Below the pieces are notes generated by a model, which saw only the letters and a program-made list of their open reading frames with translations, made no database searches and was not told where the DNA came from. Below, in pieces: positions 38,655 through 45,522 of a stretch of 64,000 nt of DNA (position 1 is its first letter; every line of letters starts with the position of its first letter). Position numbers and translations under genes: made by a program. Source of the DNA: a virus; the IMG/VR virus record IMGVR_UViG_3300032241_000811, positions 1 through 64,000 of that record; one strand, given 5' to 3'.

Positions 38655-38731
38655 TGGATGCGGGAGGAAGATTTGCACTTCCGATCTCCGACTTATGAGG
38701 CCGGTGAGATAGTCTGCTTCTCTATCCCGCA
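38655..38731 (-). tRNA. tRNA-Met (CAT), second
   Basis: Acceptor TGCGGGA/TCCCGCA, anticodon loop CTCATAA, D-stem GAGA/TCTC, encoded CCA. T-loop TGCAAAT is noncanonical. Met or Ile2 identity not resolved. Confidence 0.82.
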
Positions 38732-38737
38732 ATAATT

Positions 38738-38812
38738 TGGAGGACGCAATGGGATTCGAACCCATGACTTACGGTTTAAAAGACCGCTACTCTACCACTG
38801 AGTTATGCGTCC
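38738..38812 (-). tRNA. tRNA-Lys (TTT)
   Basis: Acceptor GGACGCA/TGCGTCC, anticodon loop CTTTTAA on CGGT/ACCG, encoded CCA. Confidence 0.93.
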
Positions 38813-38816
38813 ATAA

Positions 38817-38890
38817 TGGCTGGGAGACAGGGACTCGAACCCCAATATACGGAATCAAAATCCGCAGTCCTACCATTAGACGATCTCCCA
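38817..38890 (-). tRNA. tRNA-Gln (TTG)
   Basis: Acceptor TGGGAGA/TCTCCCA, anticodon loop TTTTGAT on CGGA/TCCG, encoded CCA. Confidence 0.92.
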
Positions 38891-38893
38891 ATA

Positions 38894-39271
38894 TTATTGT
38901 GAAAGTCTCTTTGCTTTAGCTTCTGCTGAGACTGACTCAAATAGGTTCATGTTGTCATGGACTCTCTTGACATCTTCTTCTACATTTGGATTGTAGTCTT
39001 TGAAGTTGTCGCCGTGACCGAGCAAGAGATGGCACTCTTTGTCCATGCACAAAGTAATAAGATTTGTTGGTTCAAGTTCTAATTCAGGAAACAAGTGGAA
39101 CGGCTTCTTGTGATGCACATTCAGCTTCTTGTCTGAACCGCAGCAAGCACATACTGGTTGTTCTTTTAGGTGTGCGTGTTCTACTGCTGGCCAATGAGGG
39201 CTGCGCGGCTTTTCAATGCCTGCTGCATCGTCTCTGTTGGCTGCGACTGATAAATCTTTCTTCTGTGTCAT
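38894..39271 (-). CDS. HNH endonuclease
   Basis: The 125-residue protein has CACCGSDKKLNVHHKKPFH (zinc Cys pair and HH of the HNH motif), LEPTNLITLCMDKECHLLLG and a second Cys set. This is a common stand-alone HNH nuclease type. GGAG, 9 nt before ATG, lies in an 8-bp hairpin with CATAAATA beside it, so late expression is likely. It sits among tRNA genes next to a tRNA-Ile half. Confidence 0.85.
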   Translation of the reverse strand: MTQKKDLSVAANRDDAAGIEKPRSPHWPAVEHAHLKEQPVCACCGSDKKLNVHHKKPFHLFPELELEPTNLITLCMDKECHLLLGHGDNFKDYNPNVEEDVKRVHDNMNLFESVSAEAKAKRLSQ

Positions 39272-39274
39272 ATC

Positions 39275-39303
39275 AATACTCCTTGGTTGACGGAGTATTT
39301 ATG
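39275..39303 (-). promoter_or_regulatory. RBS-sequestering hairpin with late promoter (HNH gene)
   Basis: AATACTCC/GGAGTATT 8-bp stem with a 9-nt loop (39275-39299); GGAG of the 3' arm is the HNH Shine-Dalgarno. CATAAATA (39296-39303) overlaps the 5' arm. Confidence 0.7.
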
Positions 39304-39307
39304 AAAT

Positions 39308-39352
39308 TGGTACTAGCGGGTGGGATCGAACCACCTACCACACGGTTATCAG
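39308..39352 (-). pseudogene. tRNA-Ile (GAT) 3' half
   Basis: Loop CTGATAA, T-arm GGTGG TTCGATC CCACC, acceptor strand CGCTAGT and CCA are intact. The 5' acceptor, D-arm and 5' anticodon stem are absent and replaced by GIY-YIG coding sequence. Confidence 0.75.
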
Positions 39353-39423
39353 TTTGATGTTTACCTATGTAGAATTTTTGATTTATTTTGTTAGTAATAT
39401 GATAGATAGTGTAGAACATTTAG

Positions 39424-39474
39424 AGAATCCGATTTGTATAAGCCCATATAGGTTATTTATACAAATCGGATTCT
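39424..39474 (-). promoter_or_regulatory. Late-promoter hairpin (GIY-YIG fragment)
   Basis: Inverted repeat of 18 bp, AGAATCCGATTTGTATAA and its complement, around the core ATAACCTATATGGG. TATAAATA is at 39454-39461. Starts 5 nt beyond the discriminator of tRNA-Pro. GGA in the 3' arm is a weak Shine-Dalgarno. Confidence 0.75.
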
Positions 39475-39478
39475 GATG

Positions 39479-39554
39479 TCAGCGTAGATGGATTTGAACC
39501 ATCGGTCTCCTGCTCCCAAGGCAGGCGGATTAAACCATACTTTCCCACACGCTG
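39479..39554 (-). tRNA. tRNA-Pro (TGG), no encoded CCA
   Basis: Acceptor CAGCGTG/TACGCTG, anticodon loop CTTGGGA on CCTGC/GCAGG. Discriminator A is followed by CAT instead of CCA, the start of the hairpin element. Confidence 0.85.
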
Positions 39555-39560
39555 TTATTC

Positions 39561-39609
39561 TGGCGACCCATAGCGGTTACGATCCGCTGACACATCTTAG
39601 ACAGAGAAG
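39561..39609 (-). pseudogene. tRNA-Asp (GTC) 3' part
   Basis: Anticodon loop CTGTCTA with four of five stem pairs, a T-arm AGCGG ATCGTAA CCGCT and acceptor ATGGGTC with CCA. The 5' acceptor and D-arm are missing; a hairpin ending in GGAGG lies in their place. Confidence 0.65.
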
Positions 39610-39652
39610 CCTCCGAATACTAAACCCATATAGGTTATTTAGTAAACGGAGG
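39610..39652 (-). promoter_or_regulatory. Orphan late-promoter-type hairpin
   Basis: CCTCCG/CGGAGG outer stem with ACTAAATAACC/GGGTTTAGT inside. It shares AAATAACCTATATGGG with the hairpins at 35721 and 39424. The late promoter is degenerate (CTAAATA). GGAGG remains but no endonuclease frame follows, only tRNA-Asp. Confidence 0.65.
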
Positions 39653-39661
39653 ACTTCAATG

Positions 39662-39750
39662 TAGGCGTGTAGGGACTCGAACCCTAGCGAGAACACCGAT
39701 CTAGTGCTAAAGGGATTATAAGGCCCTCCGGTATACCTATACTCACGCCT
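39662..39750 (-). tRNA. Class II tRNA with TAT anticodon loop (Leu-like)
   Basis: Acceptor AGGCGTG/CACGCCT, long variable arm, T-arm TAGGG TTCGAGT CCCTA. Loop CTTATAA gives anticodon TAT (AUA, Ile), yet the long variable arm is typical of Leu. One A-to-T change from CTTAAAA (Leu TAA) would explain it. CCA is replaced by CAT. Identity and function uncertain. Confidence 0.6.
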
Positions 39751-39758
39751 TTATTTGT

Positions 39759-39944
39759 TTACAACACCTTGGCAATCAGCCAGAGAATACCTACAACAAG
39801 AATAATCACAATCAAGATGACGGGAATAGCCCAGAAAGGCGCAAGAACCCACCACCAAGACCAGTCAATATAACCCATAAGCTTCAACACAATGAACACA
39901 ATACCCAATGTGCTGAGAAAACCAGGTCCTACTTGAACGCTCAC
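39759..39944 (-). CDS. Small membrane protein, 61 aa
   Basis: Two TM helices; the phrases GFLSTLGIVFIVLKLMGYID and SWWWVLAPFWAIP match a small membrane family widespread in phages and bacteria (Fragile-X-F-associated type). Lies in the tRNA array. Role unknown. Confidence 0.75.
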   Translation of the reverse strand: MSVQVGPGFLSTLGIVFIVLKLMGYIDWSWWWVLAPFWAIPVILIVIILVVGILWLIAKVL

Positions 39945-39983
39945 ATTCTTATCTATGACAATATATCCTTTTCAAAACATTTT

Positions 39984-40059
39984 TGGTAGCCGCTGTGGGA
40001 CTCGAACCCACCCTTGGACGATTTTAAGTCGTCTGTCTCTACCACTGGACTAAGCGGCC
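39984..40059 (-). tRNA. tRNA-Leu (TAA), short variable loop
   Basis: Acceptor GGCCGCT/AGCGGCT, anticodon loop CTTAAAA on ACGA/TCGT, T-stem GTGGG/CCCAC, encoded CCA. The variable loop is only 5 nt, unlike normal bacterial tRNA-Leu. Confidence 0.82.
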
Positions 40060-40066
40060 GATATTC

Positions 40067-40143
40067 TGGCGGTCCCGGAGGGATTCGAACCCCCAACTCG
40101 CCGCTTAGAAGGCGGCTGCTCTATCCAGTTGAACTACGGAACC
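40067..40143 (-). tRNA. tRNA-Arg (TCT)
   Basis: Acceptor GGTTCCG/CGGGACC, anticodon loop CTTCTAA on CCGC/GCGG, encoded CCA. First tRNA of the array in transcription order. Confidence 0.92.
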
Positions 40144-40153
40144 AATAATCTAT

Positions 40154-40357
40154 TTATATAGTTGCAGCAACATCCTTATAGAAGGCTTCAATAAACTTAC
40201 CATCAAGAAACTTTTCGCCCGTCTCAGCAGCCTTAACATAGTCCACAAAGAATAGCTTGTGTATGATAGCATCATCTTCATAGCATGTCAAGTCAAAACC
40301 AATCGGGTCTCCGATATGCAACTCGATATCATACGAACGGTGGCGTGAAAGCATCAT
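40154..40357 (-). CDS. Small protein, paralogue of the 40809-41000 gene
   Basis: The 67-residue sequence shares the pattern CYEDDAI...KAAETGEKFLDGKF with CFEDDDC...KAVAYGIRFLDGEF at 40809-41000. No known family. The two flank the SWIM-like gene. Confidence 0.6.
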   Translation of the reverse strand: MMLSRHRSYDIELHIGDPIGFDLTCYEDDAIIHKLFFVDYVKAAETGEKFLDGKFIEAFYKDVAATI

Positions 40358-40362
40358 GGTCG

Positions 40363-40812
40363 TTAAGCTGCCTTTTTATTGGTTGTAACACTCGCAACAT
40401 GCTTGCACATTTTGCGAAACTGAAAGCCCAGACAGTCACACGAATAATGCCGGGTTGTTCCATCATAAGTAACAGTGTAAGTCTTTTCTGGCGTCTTGCG
40501 CGATGCAGACTTCACGACCCATGACTTGAGAACAGGCAAATCTTCCTTTACTTTCTCAGCTTTTGTATTGTCATCATACACTATATCTACTACTGTGTCA
40601 AGAGATACCACTGAATGCGGAAAATTAGGATTGCCAGTCGATAGACGAAAAGTATTTGGGCTATCAAGCTTACCACGATCAACAACAATTCCGCGCTTGA
40701 CGCTAATGCGTTCCACATTCTGACTATAACCTTTCATCAACTTTGACCAATCGGAAGTCACGGTAATGCGAGAACCGACCTTGGGTGCTTGAAAAACAAA
40801 AGACTTATTCAT
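40363..40812 (-). CDS. SWIM-type zinc-finger protein
   Basis: The C-terminal end YSCDCLGFQFRKMCKHV has the CxC...CxH pattern of SWIM zinc fingers. The N-terminal 100 residues appear beta-rich (KVGSRITVTSDWSK...). SWIM domains bind nucleic acid or protein. Co-transcribed with two small paralogues. Confidence 0.78.
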   Translation of the reverse strand: MNKSFVFQAPKVGSRITVTSDWSKLMKGYSQNVERISVKRGIVVDRGKLDSPNTFRLSTGNPNFPHSVVSLDTVVDIVYDDNTKAEKVKEDLPVLKSWVVKSASRKTPEKTYTVTYDGTTRHYSCDCLGFQFRKMCKHVASVTTNKKAA

Positions 40813-41000
40813 TCCGCTTCCCGAACAATTTCAAATCCATTTTTGAACTCACCATCAAGAAAGCGGATGCCATAAGCAACAGCCTTGTCCTCGGTCTTAA
40901 AGCGATCTTGCCAAACACAATCATCATCCTCAAAACAGAACAGATTGTACATGCCGCTGTGATCTTCATCTTTTTCTACAATAGTATAGCGATAACCCAT
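40809..41000 (-). CDS. Small protein, paralogue of the 40154-40357 gene
   Basis: MGYRYTIVEKDEDHSGM then CFEDDDCVWQDRFKTEDKAV and FLDGEF. It is first in a three-gene unit under promoter 41024-41052. Function unknown. Confidence 0.62.
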   Translation of the reverse strand: MGYRYTIVEKDEDHSGMYNLFCFEDDDCVWQDRFKTEDKAVAYGIRFLDGEFKNGFEIVREAE

Positions 41001-41023
41001 ATCTTTTCCTCATCAATACGTAT

Positions 41024-41052
41024 ATTATAACACAATAACCTTTGGAAAGCAA
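41024..41052 (-). promoter_or_regulatory. Sigma70-type promoter
   Basis: TTGCTT (41047-41052), 17-bp spacer, TATAAT (41024-41029). Reads into the SWIM unit. No palindrome at the expected upstream position. Confidence 0.65.
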
Positions 41053-41058
41053 GGCATA

Positions 41059-41520
41059 TTAGCCCCGCTTCTTTTGAGCAAGTGACAGCTTATAAAGCTG
41101 AGACAAGGCACGTTCGGTTCCATTGGCTTCAATTTCCCAAGGGTAGAACAAATAGTTGATCAGCTTATCACTCAGCTTCCACTTCTTACCCATCCAGTAT
41201 GCGGTATGAATGTCATGTTCCTTCAGTTCCTTTCGCGCATACTGCTTTACGTGTACCATCTCATGTGCTAGAACCTTGAGTTGCTTTGCACGGCTCATCT
41301 TGGGGTTGATTGAAACTTCAAATACACGTGACCCGTGGCGCCCCTCATCTACAGCAAAACAATGCCCATCAGCCATGCCATCCTTTTCAAATGTCAGCAT
41401 GATGTCAAGGTTCTGGCTCAGCTTGGGGCCCAACAGGGCTTCAGCGTAGAACTTGACGGCGTGCTTTGTTTCGCGGCGCGTCAGAGCGCCTGGCTTTCCA
41501 AATATATCAATGTTGATCAT
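41059..41520 (-). CDS. HExxH metallopeptidase-like protein
   Basis: The 153-residue protein has LAHEMVHVKQYA (HExxH) and WEIEANG (candidate third ligand). It resembles SprT-like or related phage peptidase domains. Substrate unknown. It overlaps the upstream small gene by 1 nt. Confidence 0.78.
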   Translation of the reverse strand: MINIDIFGKPGALTRRETKHAVKFYAEALLGPKLSQNLDIMLTFEKDGMADGHCFAVDEGRHGSRVFEVSINPKMSRAKQLKVLAHEMVHVKQYARKELKEHDIHTAYWMGKKWKLSDKLINYLFYPWEIEANGTERALSQLYKLSLAQKKRG

Positions 41521-41657
41521 TACCGAACCGCCGGAGAAACACTATAACTTGTAATCATATAGTCCTTATCATTTTGCCACTTGGTATTCAAGATATACTT
41601 GACTAGCTTTTCCTCAGCATTCTTGTAGTCCTTGGCAATGATGCGAAGATAAATCAT
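41520..41657 (-). CDS. Small hypothetical protein, 45 aa
   Basis: MIYLRIIAKDYKNAEEKLVK begins a 45-residue frame that fills the gap. A 10-codon leader-like frame (41659-41691, MNSKNLDALG) ends 1 nt before its ATG, and its own TAA overlaps the metallopeptidase ATG, so translation is chained. Confidence 0.6.
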   Translation of the reverse strand: MIYLRIIAKDYKNAEEKLVKYILNTKWQNDKDYMITSYSVSPAVR

Positions 41658-41720
41658 CTTATCCCAAGGCATCAAGGTTCTTGCTATTCATACTAAAGTC
41701 CTTTCATCAAGTTATGCCTT

Positions 41721-41775
41721 CTTATAGCATAGCTGGACCTATGCCGCAAGCGCAAAATGCGAATGCCTGCTATGC
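41721..41775 (-). promoter_or_regulatory. Promoter with upstream palindrome (copy 5)
   Basis: TTGCGG (41744-41749), 17-bp spacer, TATAAG (41721-41726) preceded by TGC. Eleven bp upstream is GCATAGCAGGCATTC (41761-41775). Further upstream (41804-41847) are ATTGATTTT.TTG motifs also present at 1144-1195. The remainder of 41776-41867 holds no gene. Confidence 0.7.
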
Positions 41776-41867
41776 AGTTTATGCAAGGCAGGCAGCTGGC
41801 TAAGTCATTGATTTTATTGGGATTTTAGGAACCCCTTGATTTCATTGAGTTTTATCTTCTGGTTGTA

Positions 41868-42098
41868 TCAGACCAATAGACTAAACTCCTGGTTGATGTT
41901 GTCAAGGTCCACATGGTTCGTCTTGCGTATCATGAAAGCAGGTGTCCAACCTGAGAAGGCCCCACCGTTGGTGAGAAACTTCACATAATCATGTGCAGCA
42001 TCTTCATAAAAAAAGGACGCAATCGTATGCAGCGTGGTGTGTTCCACTACATCCCAAGTGAAGTCTGTTTCATCCAGAACTACTGTATATTTTGTCAT
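41868..42098 (-). CDS. Small hypothetical protein, 76 aa
   Basis: MTKYTVVLDETDFTWDVVEH and later FLTNGGAFSGWTPAF. Weak likeness in layout to the small paralogues at 40-41 kb. It overlaps the helicase start by 4 nt. Confidence 0.6.
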   Translation of the reverse strand: MTKYTVVLDETDFTWDVVEHTTLHTIASFFYEDAAHDYVKFLTNGGAFSGWTPAFMIRKTNHVDLDNINQEFSLLV

Positions 42099-43507
42099 GC
42101 TACTTTGATTCCTTTGAACTTGTCTCTGTTATTGGTATCATTATTCTTTCCAGTAAATGTTTGTTTACCAGAAACCGGTATAGTTTGCTGCCCACTGTCA
42201 ACAATGTTTTGTGCCGATGCTTCCACATCATATAGCTTCATCTTAGCACGATTGATGCCCAGAACAAATCTCTTGTTGACGTTGGGATCATTATATCTGT
42301 TCTTGAGTTGCTTCACCATGATCTGCCCCAATTTGTCAAGGTTCTCATTTGCGATAAGCGCAAACATGAAGTCAGCAGTTGCAGGCAATCCAAACGATTC
42401 AGAAGTATCTTCAAGCCCCACATCAGTTGATACAAAGCCTGTTCTGTTTGTCTGAGTTGCTGTCAATAGAGGCACTTCGGCTTCAACCGCAAGCCCTCTG
42501 AGTTCTTCTGCAATAGCCTTCACATAGGTATATGAGTTGCCCCCTTCACCAGCACGAATACGAGATGAACAGCAAATGTTCAGATAGTCAATGATCATGA
42601 CATCTGGTTTGAACTTCTTCTTGAGATGCAGTTCGTTCAGCAAAGCCTTGAAGTGAATGGAGCCTGCACTGGCCGTTGGATACTCTTTGACGATCAGTTT
42701 TCCATTGCTCTTGGACTTTAGCTTTTCAGCTTTAGTCTTATACATATCTTTTGGCATGTTCATCAAATCATCAAAAGTCACATTCATCAGATTTGCGTCA
42801 ATGCGCTTAGCCACTTCTTCTTCTGCAAGTTCTAGTGTGATATACAACACATTCTTACCTTGATTGATAAGAGAAGCAGCATAGTGACACATAAAAAGAG
42901 ATTTACCAACACCAGTACCAGCAAGGGCAACATTCAAAGTTTTCTTGGGCAATCCGCCTTTTGTAATCTTGTTGAAAAACTCCAAGTCAAACGGCAGACG
43001 TTCTTCCACACGATGATAGTAATCATAACGCTTGTCATATTGCTCAAAGTAATCATGACCAACATTTGGATCAAATGAAACTGCAAGCGCATCTGAAAGT
43101 ATCTTGGGAATGGCACCTGTAGTCAAGGCGCCACCCTTCTTGTCCATAATCTCAATAGACTTCATGATTGCATGATACAGAGCCTTATCTTGACAGAACT
43201 TTTCAGTTGTGTCAATCAGCCAATCTTCATTGGTAGGCTCATCTTGCGCCTTGAAGTCATTGATGGCCGCTGTGATACTCTTGACTTGATCATCCTTGAG
43301 GTTACGCAAGGAATCAATTTCAATCAACAGTGCATCAGTTGTAGGAGGCTTATTATACTTGAGGATAAATTCCTTGATTTCATTGAATAGAACTTTTTCA
43401 TTCTCATCAGTGAAATACTCAATCTTTATGAAAGGCAATACTCTGCGAGTGTAGCTTTCATTCCTCAGTAACGACTTGAGTATCGTCTTTTCCAGACTTG
43501 TTTGCAT
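42095..43507 (-). CDS. Replicative DNA helicase, T4 gp41 (DnaB-like)
   Basis: The 470-residue RecA-fold helicase has Walker A AGTGVGKS, Walker B VMIIDYLNI and TATQTNRTG (sensor region), the DnaB/gp41 arrangement with an N-terminal helical domain. It unwinds DNA at the fork with the gp61-type primase. It is downstream of uvsX as part of the replication cluster. Confidence 0.93.
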   Translation of the reverse strand: MQTSLEKTILKSLLRNESYTRRVLPFIKIEYFTDENEKVLFNEIKEFILKYNKPPTTDALLIEIDSLRNLKDDQVKSITAAINDFKAQDEPTNEDWLIDTTEKFCQDKALYHAIMKSIEIMDKKGGALTTGAIPKILSDALAVSFDPNVGHDYFEQYDKRYDYYHRVEERLPFDLEFFNKITKGGLPKKTLNVALAGTGVGKSLFMCHYAASLINQGKNVLYITLELAEEEVAKRIDANLMNVTFDDLMNMPKDMYKTKAEKLKSKSNGKLIVKEYPTASAGSIHFKALLNELHLKKKFKPDVMIIDYLNICCSSRIRAGEGGNSYTYVKAIAEELRGLAVEAEVPLLTATQTNRTGFVSTDVGLEDTSESFGLPATADFMFALIANENLDKLGQIMVKQLKNRYNDPNVNKRFVLGINRAKMKLYDVEASAQNIVDSGQQTIPVSGKQTFTGKNNDTNNRDKFKGIKVA

Positions 43508-43787
43508 CAGCTTCAGCGACCTCCAATATCATAGCATTCAAAATAAGACCAGCGAAGTTCTCAAACTTCTTGTCATTGCGTAAACTGGTTTCAGTATGGT
43601 TCTCACCAAGTTCAATCAGGTCATAGCCAAAGTTTAGCTTTGCTGTGCCATCACCGACTTCCTTGATTGCCACCTTTGTGAAACGCAGTATAACACCTTT
43701 ATACGGATCAATCAAGAGTTCTATTGGCACCGTATCATATTTTTCACTCAGTTCATCATGAAATCTATAATCTTCACCTAGAATCAT
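43458..43787 (-). CDS. Conserved protein between uvsX and helicase
   Basis: The 109-residue protein has GVILRFTKVAIKEVGDGTAK and KKFENFAGLILNAMI. It overlaps the helicase start by 50 nt and uvsX by 4 nt. I recall similar small genes here in T4-like cyanophages. Function unknown. Confidence 0.65.
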   Translation of the reverse strand: MILGEDYRFHDELSEKYDTVPIELLIDPYKGVILRFTKVAIKEVGDGTAKLNFGYDLIELGENHTETSLRNDKKFENFAGLILNAMILEVAEADANKSGKDDTQVVTEE

Positions 43788-44848
43788 TGTTCTTCCTCCT
43801 CAATCTCTTTCTCATTGTTGGTATGACCTCCCATACTTTCCAATGAGTATTTTTGCTCTATATATTGTTCGAGATTTGTTGAAGATAGAATGCTCTCCCA
43901 GAAGTCATCATTATCTACAATATCCTTGGCTCGATACTTGTCACCAATGAAGTTGCCAGATTTATCTGTTTTCTGGAACCACCCAACAGTAGGTTTACCC
44001 AAGAATTTACCATCAACAGCTATATCAAGCAGGCCCGACCATTTATTGACTCCGCCCTCAAAAGTCACTGTAATAGGAATCTTAGACTTTTCTTTTACAT
44101 ATCTTGATTTTTCTACATTGATGATAAAATGATATCCTTGGATTTCTGTACCATCTTTTTCTTGCTGGCGCCCAATGATCCAAACATTATCTGCTGAATA
44201 CATAATACCGGTACCGCCTGATACAACATCTTTTGGGAACATACCGATTTCTTTGTATGTATGATTGATGACGATCAAAGGAATATCCTTCATAGTCAAG
44301 TGTGGTGTCACAACCCTAAACAAAGATTTTAGTGCTTTTGCTCTTGACATATCTGCAACTACTTTTCCATCAACCGCATCGTCTACTTCTTTTTTGGATG
44401 CAAGATTACCCAAAGAATCTATAACAATACATACTTTGTCACCTCGATTCAGTTCTTTTAGTTGAACACTCAAGTCATGTTTGAGTTGTTCAATATCAGT
44501 GATAGGTGTATGAATAACTCTATCTGTATCTACATCAAAGTTTTTGAAATATGATTGTGGTGTTCCAAACTCTGAATCATAAAACAATACGACTCCATCT
44601 GAATACTTTTTCTGAAAGGCGGAAGCCATAATCAGTGAAAACGCAGATTTGAAATGCTTAGATGGACCAGCCAACACTGTAACACCTGGAGTTAGCCCGC
44701 CTTTTATAGACCCAGATAGTGCTACGTTTATCATAGGAACGGGTGTTACTACCATATCTTTTTCATTGTAGATTTTAGATTTACGCAACAATGCCGTTTC
44801 AGGGATTGTTGAGTTTTTCTTCAGTTTATCAAAAAGTGCAGATGCCAT
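43784..44848 (-). CDS. uvsX: UvsX recombinase (RecA-like)
   Basis: The 354-residue protein has Walker A VLAGPSKHFKSAF (T4 UvsX-type GPSKHFKS), Walker B KVCIVIDSLGNL and VINHTYKEIG. It forms filaments for recombination-dependent replication. Length is typical. An HNH gene is inserted upstream on the opposite strand. Confidence 0.93.
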   Translation of the reverse strand: MASALFDKLKKNSTIPETALLRKSKIYNEKDMVVTPVPMINVALSGSIKGGLTPGVTVLAGPSKHFKSAFSLIMASAFQKKYSDGVVLFYDSEFGTPQSYFKNFDVDTDRVIHTPITDIEQLKHDLSVQLKELNRGDKVCIVIDSLGNLASKKEVDDAVDGKVVADMSRAKALKSLFRVVTPHLTMKDIPLIVINHTYKEIGMFPKDVVSGGTGIMYSADNVWIIGRQQEKDGTEIQGYHFIINVEKSRYVKEKSKIPITVTFEGGVNKWSGLLDIAVDGKFLGKPTVGWFQKTDKSGNFIGDKYRAKDIVDNDDFWESILSSTNLEQYIEQKYSLESMGGHTNNEKEIEEEEQ

Positions 44849-44907
44849 ATTTTCTCCTAATAAAAATCTTGGTTTTACTATATAATCATATATATGGAGT
44901 AGACGAA

Positions 44908-45522
44908 ATGAAACATATCCATCACATACTACCTAAACACAGAGGAGGTTCTGATGAACCTTCCAATCTCATAGAACTTTCTATATCAGAACACGCCAAA
45001 GCCCATAAAACATTATGGGCACAGCACGGGCATATTGAAGATTTTATAGCTTGGAAATGCCTTTCTGGAAGAAGATTGTCTGAGTCTGATCGCATCTTGT
45101 TAGCAAAGTCCGGCTTCATAAAGTATATGTCCAATCCAAAAAATAAAGAAAGTTGGAAGCATAATATCAGAAAGGCAAGAAAAAGTCAAGTGATAACAGA
45201 AGAACATAAAAAAAATATAAGTATAAGTCTAAAACGATCATATAATGAAGGAAGAAAAGTATATAAAAAACCTTCTTCGGAAGTGTTATTGAACAACTAT
45301 AACAAAAATAAAGAAAAGATGGCTGAAAATAGAAAGACATCTTCAAAATGGAAAGCCTCAGTTACTTCAAAAGAAAGCAGAGAAAAGAGACGAAAAAACA
45401 GCAAAAAATCTTTCAAAATATTAATTGATGGAAATGTATATGATTCCATAAGACAGGCCGCAAAAGAAAGCGGTTATTCATATTATACTATTAGGTCTAT
45501 GATAAGAAAAGGGCTTCTATGA
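44908..45522 (+). CDS. HNH homing endonuclease
   Basis: The ATG at 44908 (GGAG 8 nt before it) begins MKHIHHILPKHRGGSDEPSN, the HNH core, with EHAKAH after it. NUMOD3-like basic repeats and a C-terminal NUMOD1-type helix-turn-helix (NVYDSIRQAAKESGYS) follow. Opposite strand to uvsX, and converging with the membrane gene (6-nt overlap). A classic intergenic homing insertion. Confidence 0.88.
   Translation: MKHIHHILPKHRGGSDEPSNLIELSISEHAKAHKTLWAQHGHIEDFIAWKCLSGRRLSESDRILLAKSGFIKYMSNPKNKESWKHNIRKARKSQVITEEHKKNISISLKRSYNEGRKVYKKPSSEVLLNNYNKNKEKMAENRKTSSKWKASVTSKESREKRRKNSKKSFKILIDGNVYDSIRQAAKESGYSYYTIRSMIRKGLL

Larger units (their letters stand above)
39273..39419 (-). pseudogene. GIY-YIG N-terminal fragment fused to tRNA-Ile half
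   Basis: The frame reads MFYTIYHITNKINQKFYIGK, HQTDN and then continues out into the tRNA-Ile sequence. This is the first 25 residues of a GIY-YIG enzyme similar to the intact one at 35026-35715; the rest of the enzyme is missing. A late-promoter hairpin (39424-39474) precedes it. Confidence 0.72.

Noticed and set aside
44791-44907. Upstream extension of the plus-strand HNH gene
   Set aside because: The extra residues are antisense uvsX sequence; the ATG at 44908 has a good GGAG and starts the HNH core.
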